From NCBI RefSeq assembly GCF_013393325.1, contig NZ_QJRC01000072.1:62001-126000 (forward strand): a stretch of 64,000 bases of DNA, written 5' to 3'. Shown in pieces: positions 31,067-40,003 of the stretch. The translations under genes and the position numbers were made by a program. Under the pieces are notes generated by a model. That model worked only from the letters and a program-made list of their open reading frames with translations, had not been told where the DNA came from and did not search any database. Source of the stretch: Pseudomonas hunanensis. Its GTDB lineage: Bacteria; Pseudomonadota; Gammaproteobacteria; Pseudomonadales; Pseudomonadaceae. Within the stretch, counting starts at the first letter, position 1. Every line of letters begins with the position of its first letter.

Positions 31067-32158
31067 TCACTCGGAGGGCACGTATTCTACAACTTCCAGA
31101 TCGAATCCGGATATCGCGTTGAACTTCATCGGCGAACTCATCAGGCGCATCTTGCGCACACCAAGGTCGCGCAGGATCTGCGAACCGGCACCCACGGTGC
31201 TGTAGGTGGTCGGTGCCTTGGTCGGTGCATCACCCGCGCTTTCACGAATGTGCGCCAGCAGCACGTCGCCATCCAGCGGGTGGCCCAGCAGCAAGACCAC
31301 GCCACTGCCAGCCTCGGCCACGGCAGCCATGGCTGCGCGCAGGCTCCAGCGGCCCGGCTGCTTGACCAGCAGCAGGTCGCGCAGCGGGTCCATGTTGTGC
31401 ACACGCACCAAGGTCGGCTCTTCGGCGCAGATCTTGCCCAGGGTCAGGGCCATGTGCACGTCGCCTTCCACCGCATCACGGTAGGTGACCAGGTTGAATT
31501 CACCCAGCTCGCTCTCCACCGGCTGCTCGGAAACACGCTGCACGGTGCGCTCGTGGATCATGCGGTAGTGGATCAGGTCGGCGATGGTGCCGATCTTCAG
31601 ACCGTGCTCGGCGGCAAACACCTCCAGCTCGGCGCGACGCGACATGGTGCCATCGTCGTTCATCACTTCGCAGATCACGCCGCTTGGCTCGAAACCAGCC
31701 ATGCGCGCAAGGTCGCAGGCGGCTTCGGTGTGGCCAGCACGAGCCAGGGTTCCACCTGGCTGGGCCATCAACGGGAAGATGTGGCCAGGGCTGACGATGT
31801 CTTCGGCCTTGGCATCCTTGGCTGCGGCGGCCTGCACGGTGCGTGCGCGGTCAGCGGCGGAAATACCGGTGGTGACGCCTTCGGCGGCTTCGATCGATAC
31901 GGTGAACTTGGTGCCGAAGCCCGAGCCGTTGCGCGGTGCCATCAGTGGCAGCTTCAGCGTTTCGCAACGCTCGCGGGTCATCGGCATGCAGATCAGACCA
32001 CGGGCGTGCTTGGCCATGAAGTTGATGTGCTCGGGCAGGCAGCATTCGGCTGCCATGATGATGTCGCCTTCGTTCTCGCGGTCTTCGTCATCCATGAGGA
32101 TGACCATTTTGCCCTGGCGGATGTCTTCGACCAGTTCTTCGATGCTGTTGAGCGCCAC
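31067..32158 (-). CDS. RibB domain fused to a degenerate GTP cyclohydrolase II-like domain (RibBX)
   Basis: A 363-residue protein. Residues ~1-205 are an intact DHBP synthase (MDDEDRENEGDIIMAAE, NGSGFGTKFTVSIEAAEGVTTGISAADR, SPGHIFPLMAQ, RAGHTEAACDLARMAG). The rest follows the RibA fold, but where zinc cysteines should be it reads CAEEPTLVRVHNMDPLRDLLL, and the RQEGRGIGL segment is absent, so cyclohydrolase activity is not expected. Such RibBX proteins are known in proteobacteria. GTG at 32158 after AAGGGGG is the likely start. The operon has the free-standing ribA elsewhere. Confidence 0.9.
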   Translation of the reverse strand: MALNSIEELVEDIRQGKMVILMDDEDRENEGDIIMAAECCLPEHINFMAKHARGLICMPMTRERCETLKLPLMAPRNGSGFGTKFTVSIEAAEGVTTGISAADRARTVQAAAAKDAKAEDIVSPGHIFPLMAQPGGTLARAGHTEAACDLARMAGFEPSGVICEVMNDDGTMSRRAELEVFAAEHGLKIGTIADLIHYRMIHERTVQRVSEQPVESELGEFNLVTYRDAVEGDVHMALTLGKICAEEPTLVRVHNMDPLRDLLLVKQPGRWSLRAAMAAVAEAGSGVVLLLGHPLDGDVLLAHIRESAGDAPTKAPTTYSTVGAGSQILRDLGVRKMRLMSSPMKFNAISGFDLEVVEYVPSE

Positions 32159-32176
32159 GCGGCACCCCCTTCTCAA

Positions 32177-32842
32177 TCAGGATTTCAAGAAGCCGTTGGC
32201 GGCCAGGAAGCTTTCGGTAATGCCACTGCCCTTGCTCGGCTCGGCGGCCTTGTCACCCAAAAGCAAACGCTCCAGATAACGGGCCAGCAGGTCGACCTCA
32301 AGGTTTACCCGACGCCCTGCACGGTAGTCGGCCATGATGGTTTCGGACAGGGTGTGCGGGACAATGGTCAGCTCGAATTCGGCGCCATTGACCTCATTGA
32401 CCGTCAGGCTGGTGCCGTCGACGGTGATCGAACCCTTGTGGGCGATGTACTTGGCCAGTTCCTTGGGTGCGCGTACGCGGAACTGGATGGCGCGGGCATT
32501 ATCGCTGCGCGAAATGATTTCGCCGACTCCGTCGACGTGGCCACTGACCAGGTGCCCACCCAGACGGGTGGTGGGAGTCAGGGCCTTTTCCAGGTTGACC
32601 TTGCTGCCGCTCTTGAGGTCGATGAAGGCGGTGCGCTTGAGGGTTTCGACGCTGACGTCGGCCCAGAAGCCGTCGCCCGGCAGCTCCACGGCGGTCAGGC
32701 ACACACCGTTGACGGCGATGCTGTCGCCGAGCTTGACGTCACCCAGGTCGAGCTTGCCGGTTTCGACGTAGACGCGCACGTCGCCACCCTTGGGGGTCAG
32801 GCTGCGGATGGTGCCGATGGATTCGATGATGCCGGTGAACAT
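32177..32842 (-). CDS. ribE: riboflavin synthase (alpha chain)
   Basis: A 221-residue enzyme built of two homologous lumazine-binding repeats: MFTGIIESIGTIRSL..KLGDSIAVNGVCLT in the first half and LGGHLVSGHVDGVGEI..SITVDGTSLTVNEV in the second. It dismutates two lumazine molecules to riboflavin. ATG at 32842 follows GAGGAAGACCCC. It sits between ribD and ribBX. Confidence 0.96.
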   Translation of the reverse strand: MFTGIIESIGTIRSLTPKGGDVRVYVETGKLDLGDVKLGDSIAVNGVCLTAVELPGDGFWADVSVETLKRTAFIDLKSGSKVNLEKALTPTTRLGGHLVSGHVDGVGEIISRSDNARAIQFRVRAPKELAKYIAHKGSITVDGTSLTVNEVNGAEFELTIVPHTLSETIMADYRAGRRVNLEVDLLARYLERLLLGDKAAEPSKGSGITESFLAANGFLKS

Positions 32843-32885
32843 GGGGTCTTCCTCAAAAAGCGGTTTGCGCGGGGCAAGCCCGGCA

Positions 32886-34016
32886 TTATACGCCGGGCGC
32901 CGGCAAGGGGATGGCCGTGACCCGCCAGTCATCGCCCACTGCGCGCATTTCGGTAATTTTCAGCCTTGGTGCCTCGCTCATCTTGCCCAGCGGCCAGTCC
33001 AGCAGCGGCCGGGCCTGGGAGCCAAGGAAGGTGCCGGCGACAAACAGCTGGTACTCATCGACAAGGCCTTGCTGGGCAAAGGCGCCGACCAGGCCGGCAC
33101 CGGCTTCCAGCAGGATTTCGTTGACACCTCGGGCCGCCAGGGCTTGCAGCAGCGCCGGCAAGTCGACCTGGCCATTGTCACCCGGCAGGCTGAGCAACTC
33201 GTGGCCGGCAGCGGCATAACGCGGGTCATCTGCGACAGCAGCCACCACCAGCGCCGGCCCGGCTTGGAAGAAAGCCGCATCCAGCGGCAGGCGCAGGCGA
33301 CCATCGACCAGCACCCTCAGCGGTGTACGGCTGAGTGCCAGGGCGGTGGTTTCGGCATCCAGGCCCAGCTCGGTGCCACGCACGGTCATTCGTGCATTGT
33401 CGGCCAGCACACTGGCAGCGCTGGTCAGCACCACGCTGGAACGGGCGCGCAAGCGCTGCACCGCCGAACGGGCAGCCGGGCCGGTGATCCACTGGCTTTC
33501 GCCACTGGCCATCGCGGTGCGGCCATCCAGGCTCATGGCCAGCTTGGCGCGGACGAACGGCAGGCCGTGCTCCATGCGCTTGAGGAAGCCCGGGTTGAGC
33601 GCGCGGGCTTCGGCTTCGAGCACACCGCTGGCGACTTCAATGCCTGCCTCGGCCAAGCGCTGCAAGCCCTGGCCTGCCACTTGCGGGTTGGGGTCCTGCA
33701 TGGCCGCCACCACTCGCGCCACACCGGCCTTGACCAGTGCTTCGGCGCACGGCGGCGTGCGGCCATGATGGCTGCACGGTTCAAGGGTGACGTAGGCACA
33801 GGCGCCAATGGCGCGCTCACCAGCCTGGCGCAGGGCGTGCACTTCGGCATGCGGCTCGCCGGCACGCACGTGCCAGCCTTCACCGACCACTTCGCCATCG
33901 CGCACGATCACGCAGCCCACGCGCGGGTTCGGGTGAGTGGTGTACAGGCCTTTGCGCGCCAGCTCCAGCGCGCGGGCCATGTAATGGGCGTCGAGGACGG
34001 CAGCTTGGCTGGGCAT
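32886..34016 (-). CDS. ribD: bifunctional pyrimidine deaminase/reductase
   Basis: A 376-residue two-domain enzyme. The N-terminal deaminase has zinc ligands in GEPHAEVHALRQAG and TLEPCSHHGRTPPCAEAL. The C-terminal reductase (from ~150) has RAKLAMSLDGRTAMASGESQWITGPAAR and ILLEAGAGLVGAF. It performs steps two and three of riboflavin synthesis. ATG at 34016 is preferred; a GTG at 34022 would add two residues and overlap the nrdR stop. Confidence 0.95.
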   Translation of the reverse strand: MPSQAAVLDAHYMARALELARKGLYTTHPNPRVGCVIVRDGEVVGEGWHVRAGEPHAEVHALRQAGERAIGACAYVTLEPCSHHGRTPPCAEALVKAGVARVVAAMQDPNPQVAGQGLQRLAEAGIEVASGVLEAEARALNPGFLKRMEHGLPFVRAKLAMSLDGRTAMASGESQWITGPAARSAVQRLRARSSVVLTSAASVLADNARMTVRGTELGLDAETTALALSRTPLRVLVDGRLRLPLDAAFFQAGPALVVAAVADDPRYAAAGHELLSLPGDNGQVDLPALLQALAARGVNEILLEAGAGLVGAFAQQGLVDEYQLFVAGTFLGSQARPLLDWPLGKMSEAPRLKITEMRAVGDDWRVTAIPLPAPGV

Positions 34017-34018
34017 GT

Positions 34019-34483
34019 TCACTCTCTAGCAGGCTCACGGGCCAGGCGGTCGATTTCTTCGCGGAACTCGTCGAGGTCCTGGAAGCGCCGGTACACCGAG
34101 GCAAAGCGGATATAGGCCACTTCATCGAGCTTGCGCAGCTCGGCCATGACCATTTCACCTACCACCAGCGATTTGACTTCGCGCTCGCCGGTCGCGCGCA
34201 GGCGGCTCTTGATGTGCGCCAGCGCCGCTTCCAGGCGCTCGACGCTGACCGGGCGCTTTTCCAGAGCCCGTTGCATGCCGGCGCGCAGCTTTTCTTCGTC
34301 GAAGGGCTGGCGCGTGCCGTCCTGCTTGATCAGACGGGGCAGCACCAGCTCGGCGGTTTCGAAGGTAGTGAAGCGTTCGCCACAGGCCACGCATTCGCGG
34401 CGGCGGCGCACCTGCTCGCCCTCGGCAACGAGGCGAGAGTCGATGACCTTGGTGTCGTTGGCACCGCAAAAGGGACAGTGCAT
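34019..34483 (-). CDS. nrdR: ribonucleotide reductase repressor NrdR
   Basis: A 154-residue repressor. The zinc ribbon uses Cys3, Cys6, Cys31 and Cys34 (MHCPFC and ECVAC), followed by an ATP-cone domain ([19 protein letters not shown]..). It represses nrd genes when dATP is abundant. It heads the operon with ribD, as in many gamma-proteobacteria. The ATG at 34483 is fixed by the N-terminal zinc ribbon. Confidence 0.97.
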   Translation of the reverse strand: MHCPFCGANDTKVIDSRLVAEGEQVRRRRECVACGERFTTFETAELVLPRLIKQDGTRQPFDEEKLRAGMQRALEKRPVSVERLEAALAHIKSRLRATGEREVKSLVVGEMVMAELRKLDEVAYIRFASVYRRFQDLDEFREEIDRLAREPARE

Positions 34484-34589
34484 GGTGGCAGGCAACAAAA
34501 AAAGGGAGGGCCATGGTAGCGCATTGCACTGGCAAGACAAGCCAAAGGGGTTAACATCCATGGGAAATCTGCCCGTTAAGGACTCCCCC

Positions 34590-35042
34590 ATGCACTACCG
34601 AGCGCTCGTCGTGCTGTGCTGCGCCGCCCTGCTCGCCGCCTGCGGCAGCGACAGGCCGAAGACCGACAACCTCCCAGCCCCCGCGCCCGCCCGCTCGGCC
34701 AAGCAGGCCGAAGTACTGGGCCCGCTGCCGGCCTACCAGCGCGAGCTGAGCGGCACCTTGCTGGAAATTCCGGCCGGTGCCAACGTGGAGCTGGCCTTGC
34801 TGGTCATCGATGAACGTGACCGCCCGCAAGGCCTGCTGGCCAGCAGCACTCTGACCGGTACAGGCCAGGTCCTGCCCTACCACCTGCGTTTCAACCCCGA
34901 AGCCTTCCCGGCCGGTGCACGGGTCGAGCTGCGTGGCCGCGCCAGCAGCTCCGGCCAACTGATCATGCACCTGCCCCCCGTGCGCATTACCCAGGCTCAA
35001 ACCCAGGCCACCGGCCCGCTGCGTTTCGAGAAGGCGCCGTAA
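34590..35042 (+). CDS. YbaY-like lipoprotein
   Basis: A 150-residue exported lipoprotein: signal peptide with lipobox LLAAC and acylated Cys18. The mature part has [50 protein letters not shown], the beta-sandwich pattern of the YbaY family. The next residue after Cys is Gly, so the outer membrane is a likely location. ATG at 34590 follows AAGGACTCCCCC. The stop touches the start of the methyltransferase gene. Confidence 0.82.
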   Translation: MHYRALVVLCCAALLAACGSDRPKTDNLPAPAPARSAKQAEVLGPLPAYQRELSGTLLEIPAGANVELALLVIDERDRPQGLLASSTLTGTGQVLPYHLRFNPEAFPAGARVELRGRASSSGQLIMHLPPVRITQAQTQATGPLRFEKAP

Positions 35043-35702
35043 GTGGCACCGCTGGCCCTGCAACAGGCGCTCAGCGGCCTGATTGGCGAAGCGCGCCTGG
35101 TCGTCAGCGAACTGCCCGGCTGCGACCTGAAGCTGTGGCTGATCGACGACCAGAACATGGACCGCGCCTTCAGCAGCGAAGAAACCCGGCGCATTCTGGA
35201 AGAGCCGCCCTACTGGAGCTTCTGCTGGGCCAGCGGCCTGGCCATGGCCCGCTACCTGGCCGAGCGCCCCGAATGGGTGGCGGGCAAGCGCGTGCTGGAC
35301 TTCGGCGCAGGCTCCGGTATCGCTGGCATTGCCGCAGCACGCGCTGGCGCGCTGGAAGTGGTGGCGTGCGACCTCGACCCGCTGGCCCTCGACGCCTGCC
35401 GCGCGAATGCCGCGCTGAACGGCGTCGAGCTGAACTACAGCAGCGATTTCTTCGCCGAAGGCGACCGTTTCGACCTGATCCTGGTTGCCGACGTGCTGTA
35501 CGACCGCGCCAACCTGCCACTACTGGATGCCTTCCTTGGCCGCGGTCGCCAGGCCCTGGTGGCCGACTCACGGGTACGCGATTTCAGCCACCCGCTGTAC
35601 CGGCAGTTGGGCGTGCTTGAAGCACTCACCCTGCCAGACCTGGCCGAGCCGCACGAATTCCGCCGGGTCAGCCTGTACCACGCCAGCCGCGACGCCTTAT
35701 AG
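35043..35702 (+). CDS. SAM-dependent methyltransferase (protein-lysine methyltransferase-like)
   Basis: A 219-residue class I methyltransferase starting with GTG directly after the preceding TAA. Motif I is VLDFGAGSGIAGIAAARAGA, the acidic residue binding the SAM ribose is in VVACDLDPLALDACRANA, and FDLILVADVLYD is motif II/post-II. The pattern is that of the nicotinamide N-methyltransferase/METTL20 (ETF-beta lysine methyltransferase) group; the substrate is not certain. Confidence 0.83.
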   Translation: MAPLALQQALSGLIGEARLVVSELPGCDLKLWLIDDQNMDRAFSSEETRRILEEPPYWSFCWASGLAMARYLAERPEWVAGKRVLDFGAGSGIAGIAAARAGALEVVACDLDPLALDACRANAALNGVELNYSSDFFAEGDRFDLILVADVLYDRANLPLLDAFLGRGRQALVADSRVRDFSHPLYRQLGVLEALTLPDLAEPHEFRRVSLYHASRDAL

Positions 35703-35733
35703 TGGTGCCATTCACGAGTTTGCGAGAGTCGCA

Positions 35734-36606
35734 ATGAGCCAAGACACGCCTTACATTTTCGACGCCACCGATGCCACCTTCCAGCAACTGGTGATCGAGA
35801 ACTCCTTCCACAAGCCGGTGCTGGTGGACTTCTGGGCCGAGTGGTGCGCGCCGTGCAAGGCGCTGATGCCGTTGCTGGCCAAGATCGCCGAGGGTTACCA
35901 GGGCGAACTGCTGCTGGCCAAGATCAATTGCGACGTGGAGCAACAGGTGGTTGCCCAGTTCGGCATCCGCAGCCTGCCGACCGTGGTCCTGTTCAAGGAC
36001 GGCCAGCCGGTGGACGGTTTCGCCGGAGCACAGCCGGAATCGGCGATTCGCGCCATGCTCGAGCCGCATGTGCAAATGCCCGCCGCACCCGCCGCTTCGC
36101 CGCTGGAGCAGGCCAAGGCACTGTTTGCCGAAAGCCGCTTCGCGGAAGCCGAAGCACTGCTGCAGGTGCTGCTGGGTGAGGACAACAGCAATGCCGAAGC
36201 GCTGATTCTATACGCTCGCTGCCTGGCCGAGCGCGGTGAGCTGGGCGAAGCGCAGGTGGTATTGGACGCGGTCAAGACTGACGAACACAAAGCTGCACTG
36301 GCGGGTGCCAAGGCACAGCTGACCTTCCTGCGCCAGGCTGCCAGCCTGCCGGAAGTGGCTGACCTGAAAAGCCGCCTGGCGCAGAACCCGCAGGATGACG
36401 AGGCGGCTTATCAGCTGAGCATCCAGCAGCTGGCGCGCCAACAGTATGAGGCGGCGTTGGAGGGGTTGCTGAAGCTGTTCCAGCGTAACCGTGCCTATGA
36501 GAACGGGCTGCCGCATAAGGCATTGCTGCAGGTGTTCGAGCTACTGGGCAATGATCACCCGCTGGTCAACGTTTACCGACGCAAGCTGTTCGCTGCGATG
36601 TATTGA
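35734..36606 (+). CDS. cnoX: thioredoxin-fold chaperedoxin CnoX (YbbN)
   Basis: A 290-residue protein: thioredoxin domain (1-~115) with active site WCAPC (Cys38, Cys41) and cis-proline RSLPTVV, then TPR-like helices to the C-terminus (QAKALFAESRFAEAEALLQVLL, YQLSIQQLARQQYEAALEGLLKL). E. coli CnoX has lost the CxxC pair; here both cysteines are present, so it could be redox-active as well as a holdase. ATG at 35734 follows GCGAGAGTCGCA. Confidence 0.9.
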   Translation: MSQDTPYIFDATDATFQQLVIENSFHKPVLVDFWAEWCAPCKALMPLLAKIAEGYQGELLLAKINCDVEQQVVAQFGIRSLPTVVLFKDGQPVDGFAGAQPESAIRAMLEPHVQMPAAPAASPLEQAKALFAESRFAEAEALLQVLLGEDNSNAEALILYARCLAERGELGEAQVVLDAVKTDEHKAALAGAKAQLTFLRQAASLPEVADLKSRLAQNPQDDEAAYQLSIQQLARQQYEAALEGLLKLFQRNRAYENGLPHKALLQVFELLGNDHPLVNVYRRKLFAAMY

Positions 36607-36624
36607 TAGCCAATGCCAGGTACG

Positions 36625-36644
36625 GCCGCCCGACATCGGGCGGC
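36625..36644. other. hairpin between convergent genes
   Basis: GCCGCCCG-ACAT-CGGGCGGC is a perfect 8-bp stem lying between cnoX and the converging P47-like gene. There is no long U-tract on either strand; it may still act as a bidirectional transcription barrier. Confidence 0.55.
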
Positions 36645-36667
36645 TGCATCGATCGATTCTACAGGTA

Positions 36668-38158
36668 TTAGCCAATATCAAGGCTCAGCGTCTGCAGGTC
36701 GATCAGTGGGACAGGCAGGATCAACACTGCCCAGATAAACGCCTCGCCCAGATCGCTGTACGCCCGAATGATACAAAAGGGCTCATTATCAAACCGTTCG
36801 ATAGCTCCGTTGCTGGCAATAAAACAGTTAAACCCGCTCCAATAGGTATCTTCATAGGGGATCACGACTTCCTGACCTCCCTTTCGATAGCACAGCTTTA
36901 CATGACCATGTAATGACGGCGTCAAGCGAATATAGCCGGTCGGAACGCCACGAAGAACCATAACTGTGGACGTGAACGTGCTGTTTTCCACTGCGGCCTG
37001 AATGACGCAATACTCGCACAGTGTCTCGATACTAGATGCTTCTCGTTCGTCAGGCAGGAAGGTACACCCCCAACCCTTTGGCTCTATCCGACCTCCATAT
37101 TGACTCCACCAGCGTGGAGGCTCACCTGCATTACTGGGCAAAAGGCTCAGCGTTACCGTTTGCGCCCCATTAATCACCCGCACCCTGGGTTCAAGGCCGA
37201 ACGACTGGCCCTCAACTTGCACGTGTGCGAGTGGGGGCTCACTCGATTGAAGTTCAAAGCGACTCCTAACAATTGAGCCATCCGTTTCCAAAACCCCACT
37301 ACGCACGAGCCCCGGTGGCATGAGGAGGCTGGGGCAGTCTTGTATATCCTGCTGGGCAAGCGCAGCCCCAGGATAGCGTGTCGCATCCAGCACGATGGAC
37401 ACGCCTGCCGTTGATACAGGAATAGGCGGATAGAGGTTGGGAAAGAAAGCGATACCGTGCTCCCCAATCACAGGATACAAGGCTAGAAACGATGATTGAT
37501 TCTCTACCGCGCTTATCGAGCGAAGCCAGAAATGCATGGGCTTGAGTACTCGGGTGCTCAACGGCTGGATTTTACCCAGCTGAATGAATTTGCTGGAATC
37601 AGCATGCCCCCGGAAAAAGAGGGCATAGGGCAATGCCCCCAGTTCATCGCGAGTGGATGTTTGATAGGCATTGGAGAGATAGAAAACGGGGTACTTAGCC
37701 CACCCTAGTGATACACGCTGCTCACTGTCATAGCGTCCTGCGTTGGCTTCGAGGTCTATTTCCAGGCAGAGCTCAACACCCTGTTCCTCTATCACATGCC
37801 GTACTTGAGTGATGGTCCTTGTCCGTCCGCCCAATGAGCGGACCAGGTGAATAACCACACACGACAGGATTCTGCGTCTGACCACCCACCGTAACGGGCT
37901 ACCGTCACCGCCCGTCACCTGCAATTTCAATGGCCCCAATGAGCATCGGAAGTACCGCGCCGATTCCATTGTCGTGTCGATTTCAAACTCGATATCCTTC
38001 GCACAGAACCCGTCGCCCTGCGGTTCTAGCGCATGAGCGTTCCAATACTCATTCACCTTGCGCCAGTCGAAGAACACCATGAAGGGCCAGCCGTAAAGGC
38101 TATCCTCGCCGGAGCGGACTTCATCGTTTGCGCCATTGCTGATATCCATTCTTTCCAC
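36668..38158 (-). CDS. P47-like (TULIP-fold) protein, function unknown
   Basis: A 496-residue protein without signal peptide or membrane segments. The N-terminal LYGWPFMVFFDWRKVNEYW resembles the opening of clostridial P47/OrfX-type proteins (tyrosine-glycine-tryptophan followed by a K-x-N helix), a lipid-binding TULIP fold. Later segments VSLGWAKYPVFYLSN and SSFLALYPVIGEHG fit beta-rich structure. The family call is by eye and tentative. GC appears lower than in flanking genes and codon use is less biased, suggesting transfer. It is followed upstream by a 119-residue gene on the same strand; no toxin or secretion genes are nearby. Confidence 0.5.
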   Translation of the reverse strand: MERMDISNGANDEVRSGEDSLYGWPFMVFFDWRKVNEYWNAHALEPQGDGFCAKDIEFEIDTTMESARYFRCSLGPLKLQVTGGDGSPLRWVVRRRILSCVVIHLVRSLGGRTRTITQVRHVIEEQGVELCLEIDLEANAGRYDSEQRVSLGWAKYPVFYLSNAYQTSTRDELGALPYALFFRGHADSSKFIQLGKIQPLSTRVLKPMHFWLRSISAVENQSSFLALYPVIGEHGIAFFPNLYPPIPVSTAGVSIVLDATRYPGAALAQQDIQDCPSLLMPPGLVRSGVLETDGSIVRSRFELQSSEPPLAHVQVEGQSFGLEPRVRVINGAQTVTLSLLPSNAGEPPRWWSQYGGRIEPKGWGCTFLPDEREASSIETLCEYCVIQAAVENSTFTSTVMVLRGVPTGYIRLTPSLHGHVKLCYRKGGQEVVIPYEDTYWSGFNCFIASNGAIERFDNEPFCIIRAYSDLGEAFIWAVLILPVPLIDLQTLSLDIG

Positions 38159-38226
38159 CCGCGGTAGTGCCGTTCAGGTGACTGTCACGTATCACCCAAA
38201 GCGTCACAACTGGCAGAAATGACAGG

Positions 38227-38586
38227 TCATTCGGCTTTTCGTGGCCCCACCCAATGGTAAACCGGCGCATCACCCACGTTTTCAACCCGCACATCTGGAC
38301 TATGGCGCAACCTGACCAACAATCGTTTACCTGCCGCGACACTTCCTACCAGCGCTTCCAATTGCTCCAACAGCTGAGGCCCTGCGACGTGCCCGGCCCG
38401 TTGCAGTAACTCACGTGCTGTTGCCCATTGCCCATCATCCTGACTTGGCGGGGCGTGGACCACTGCGGTTGCGTCTACAGACGCCTCACGCCCCGTCACC
38501 CGTTGCCCCAGCTGCGCCCACTCTTCTGGCGCCAGCTCAATGGTCAGGTCCACTGGCCATTCACCAATCTGTCCGCGAATTCTCAT
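38227..38586 (-). CDS. hypothetical protein upstream of the P47-like gene
   Basis: A 119-residue soluble protein beginning MRIRGQIGEWPVDLTIELAPEEWAQL-type sequence. AAGGAATGCATC precedes the ATG, which supports translation. It has no cysteine and no recognisable motif. It is 68 bp upstream of the P47-like gene on the same strand, so the two may form a transcript. I do not recognise the family. Confidence 0.65.
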   Translation of the reverse strand: MRIRGQIGEWPVDLTIELAPEEWAQLGQRVTGREASVDATAVVHAPPSQDDGQWATARELLQRAGHVAGPQLLEQLEALVGSVAAGKRLLVRLRHSPDVRVENVGDAPVYHWVGPRKAE

Positions 38587-38672
38587 GATGCATTCCTTGA
38601 GCCCAGGTCAATGCAGCCATGCTACCGCAACATGAAACCTTAGCCACGCAGGCTGGCGGCGCGCAGAAAAAT

Positions 38673-38687
38673 TGTTATAACATAACT
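38673..38687. promoter_or_regulatory. Zur box-like operator of the zinc operon
   Basis: TGTTATAACATAACT contains the inverted repeat GTTAT-AAC-ATAAC, matching the core of the gamma-proteobacterial Zur operator. It is about 30 bp upstream of the histidine-rich protein gene, a position suited to repression under zinc sufficiency. Confidence 0.75.
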
Positions 38688-38716
38688 CAACCTTCCAGCC
38701 CGCTCCGGAGTCGTCC

Positions 38717-39292
38717 ATGCGTCGCCTGCTGCTCGCCCTGCCCTTCGCCTTGCTGCCACTGGCCGTGGCCCATGCCCACGATGACCATGATCACGACCAC
38801 GCCCATGGCACACTCGGCGCCCATGAGCATGGCGTAGCCAAGCTCAACGTCGTACTCGATGGCAACACCCTGGAGCTTGAGCTGGACAGCCCGGCCATGA
38901 ACCTGGTCGGTTTCGAGCACGCGGCCAGCAGCGATGCTGACAAGGCCAAGGTCGCCGCCGTACGCCAGCAGCTCGAACAACCGTTGACGCTGGTCGGCCT
39001 GGCTGCTGCCGCAGGCTGCAAAGAAGAACAGCAGGCGCTGGAAAGCCCGCTGTTCGGTGACGCCCCGAAAGCCGACGAGGATGGCGACGATCATGAGCAT
39101 GGGCACCAACACAGCGACATTGGCGCCCATTACCAGCTGACCTGCGCCAACCCCGAGAAACTGACACAGGTGGACCTGGCACCACTGTTCAAGGCCTTCC
39201 CGGCCACCCAGAAAATCAACGTGCAACTGATCGGCCCCAATGGCCAGAAAGGTGTGGAAACCACGCCGGCCCAGGCAACGGTCGCCTTCTGA
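38717..39292 (+). CDS. histidine-rich periplasmic zinc protein (DUF2796/ZrgA type)
   Basis: A 191-residue exported protein: signal peptide LLALPFALLPLAVAHA, then a histidine/aspartate run (HDDHDHDHAHG) and a second one (DHEHGHQHSD) near residue 125. DUF2796 signatures are GAHEHGVAKLNVVLDGNTLELELDSPA and CANPEKLTQVDLAPLFKAFPA. It probably binds zinc in the periplasm for uptake. It leads a four-gene operon behind a Zur-like box; a homologous four-gene unit is zinc-responsive in P. aeruginosa (PA4063-PA4066). Confidence 0.88.
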   Translation: MRRLLLALPFALLPLAVAHAHDDHDHDHAHGTLGAHEHGVAKLNVVLDGNTLELELDSPAMNLVGFEHAASSDADKAKVAAVRQQLEQPLTLVGLAAAAGCKEEQQALESPLFGDAPKADEDGDDHEHGHQHSDIGAHYQLTCANPEKLTQVDLAPLFKAFPATQKINVQLIGPNGQKGVETTPAQATVAF

Positions 39293-40003
39293 ATGAGCCA
39301 GCCGTTGATCGAACTGCGTGACCTGGTGTTCGCCTGGCCAGGTCAGCCGCCGCTGCTGGACATTCCAGCCTTGCGCCTGAACGCTGGTGAAGCCTTGTTC
39401 CTCAAGGGCCCCAGCGGCAGTGGCAAGACCACCTTGCTGGGCCTGCTGGGCGGGGTGAGCGTGCCCGCCCAGGGCCGTATCGAGTTGCTCGGCCAGGACC
39501 TCGGCGGGCTGAGTCAGGGCGCCCGCGACCGTTTTCGGGTGGATCACACGGGGTACATCTTTCAGCAGTTCAACCTGCTGCCATTTCTGTCGGTACGTGA
39601 AAACGTCGAGCTGCCCTGCCGCTTCTCGCGCAGCCGCAAGGCCCGCGCCGAGCAGCGCCATGGCGGTGTCGACCAGGCAGCCAGCACGCTGTTGGCGCAC
39701 CTGGGCCTGGACGACCCCGCCCTGCTCGCCCGCCGCGCCGACAGCCTGTCGATCGGCCAGCAGCAGCGGGTCGCCGCCGCCCGCGCACTGATCGGCCAGC
39801 CCGAGTTGGTGATTGCCGACGAGCCGACTTCGGCACTGGATACCGACACCCGCGAAGCGTTCATCCGCCTGCTGTTCGATGAGTGCCGCGCCGCCGGCGC
39901 AAGCTTGTTGTTCGTCAGCCACGATCAAAGCCTGGCACCGCTGTTCGACCGCCACCTTTCCCTGGCCGACCTCAACCGCGCCGCCAAGCCCCGGGAGGCC
40001 TGA
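39293..40003 (+). CDS. ABC transporter ATP-binding protein of the zinc operon (LolD/MacB type)
   Basis: A 236-residue ATPase with Walker A GPSGSGKTT, Q-loop FQQFNLLPFLSV, signature LSIGQQQRVAAARAL, Walker B LVIADEPTSALD and switch His in LLFVSHDQ. It starts immediately after the histidine-rich protein's stop and its stop overlaps the permease start (TGATG). The type is that of MacB/LolD exporters, not of ZnuC importers. Confidence 0.93.
   Translation: MSQPLIELRDLVFAWPGQPPLLDIPALRLNAGEALFLKGPSGSGKTTLLGLLGGVSVPAQGRIELLGQDLGGLSQGARDRFRVDHTGYIFQQFNLLPFLSVRENVELPCRFSRSRKARAEQRHGGVDQAASTLLAHLGLDDPALLARRADSLSIGQQQRVAAARALIGQPELVIADEPTSALDTDTREAFIRLLFDECRAAGASLLFVSHDQSLAPLFDRHLSLADLNRAAKPREA

Noticed and set aside
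30935..32920. Plus-strand open frame of over 600 codons opposite ribH/ribBX/ribE
   Set aside because: It spans three well-supported minus-strand genes and shows no family similarity.
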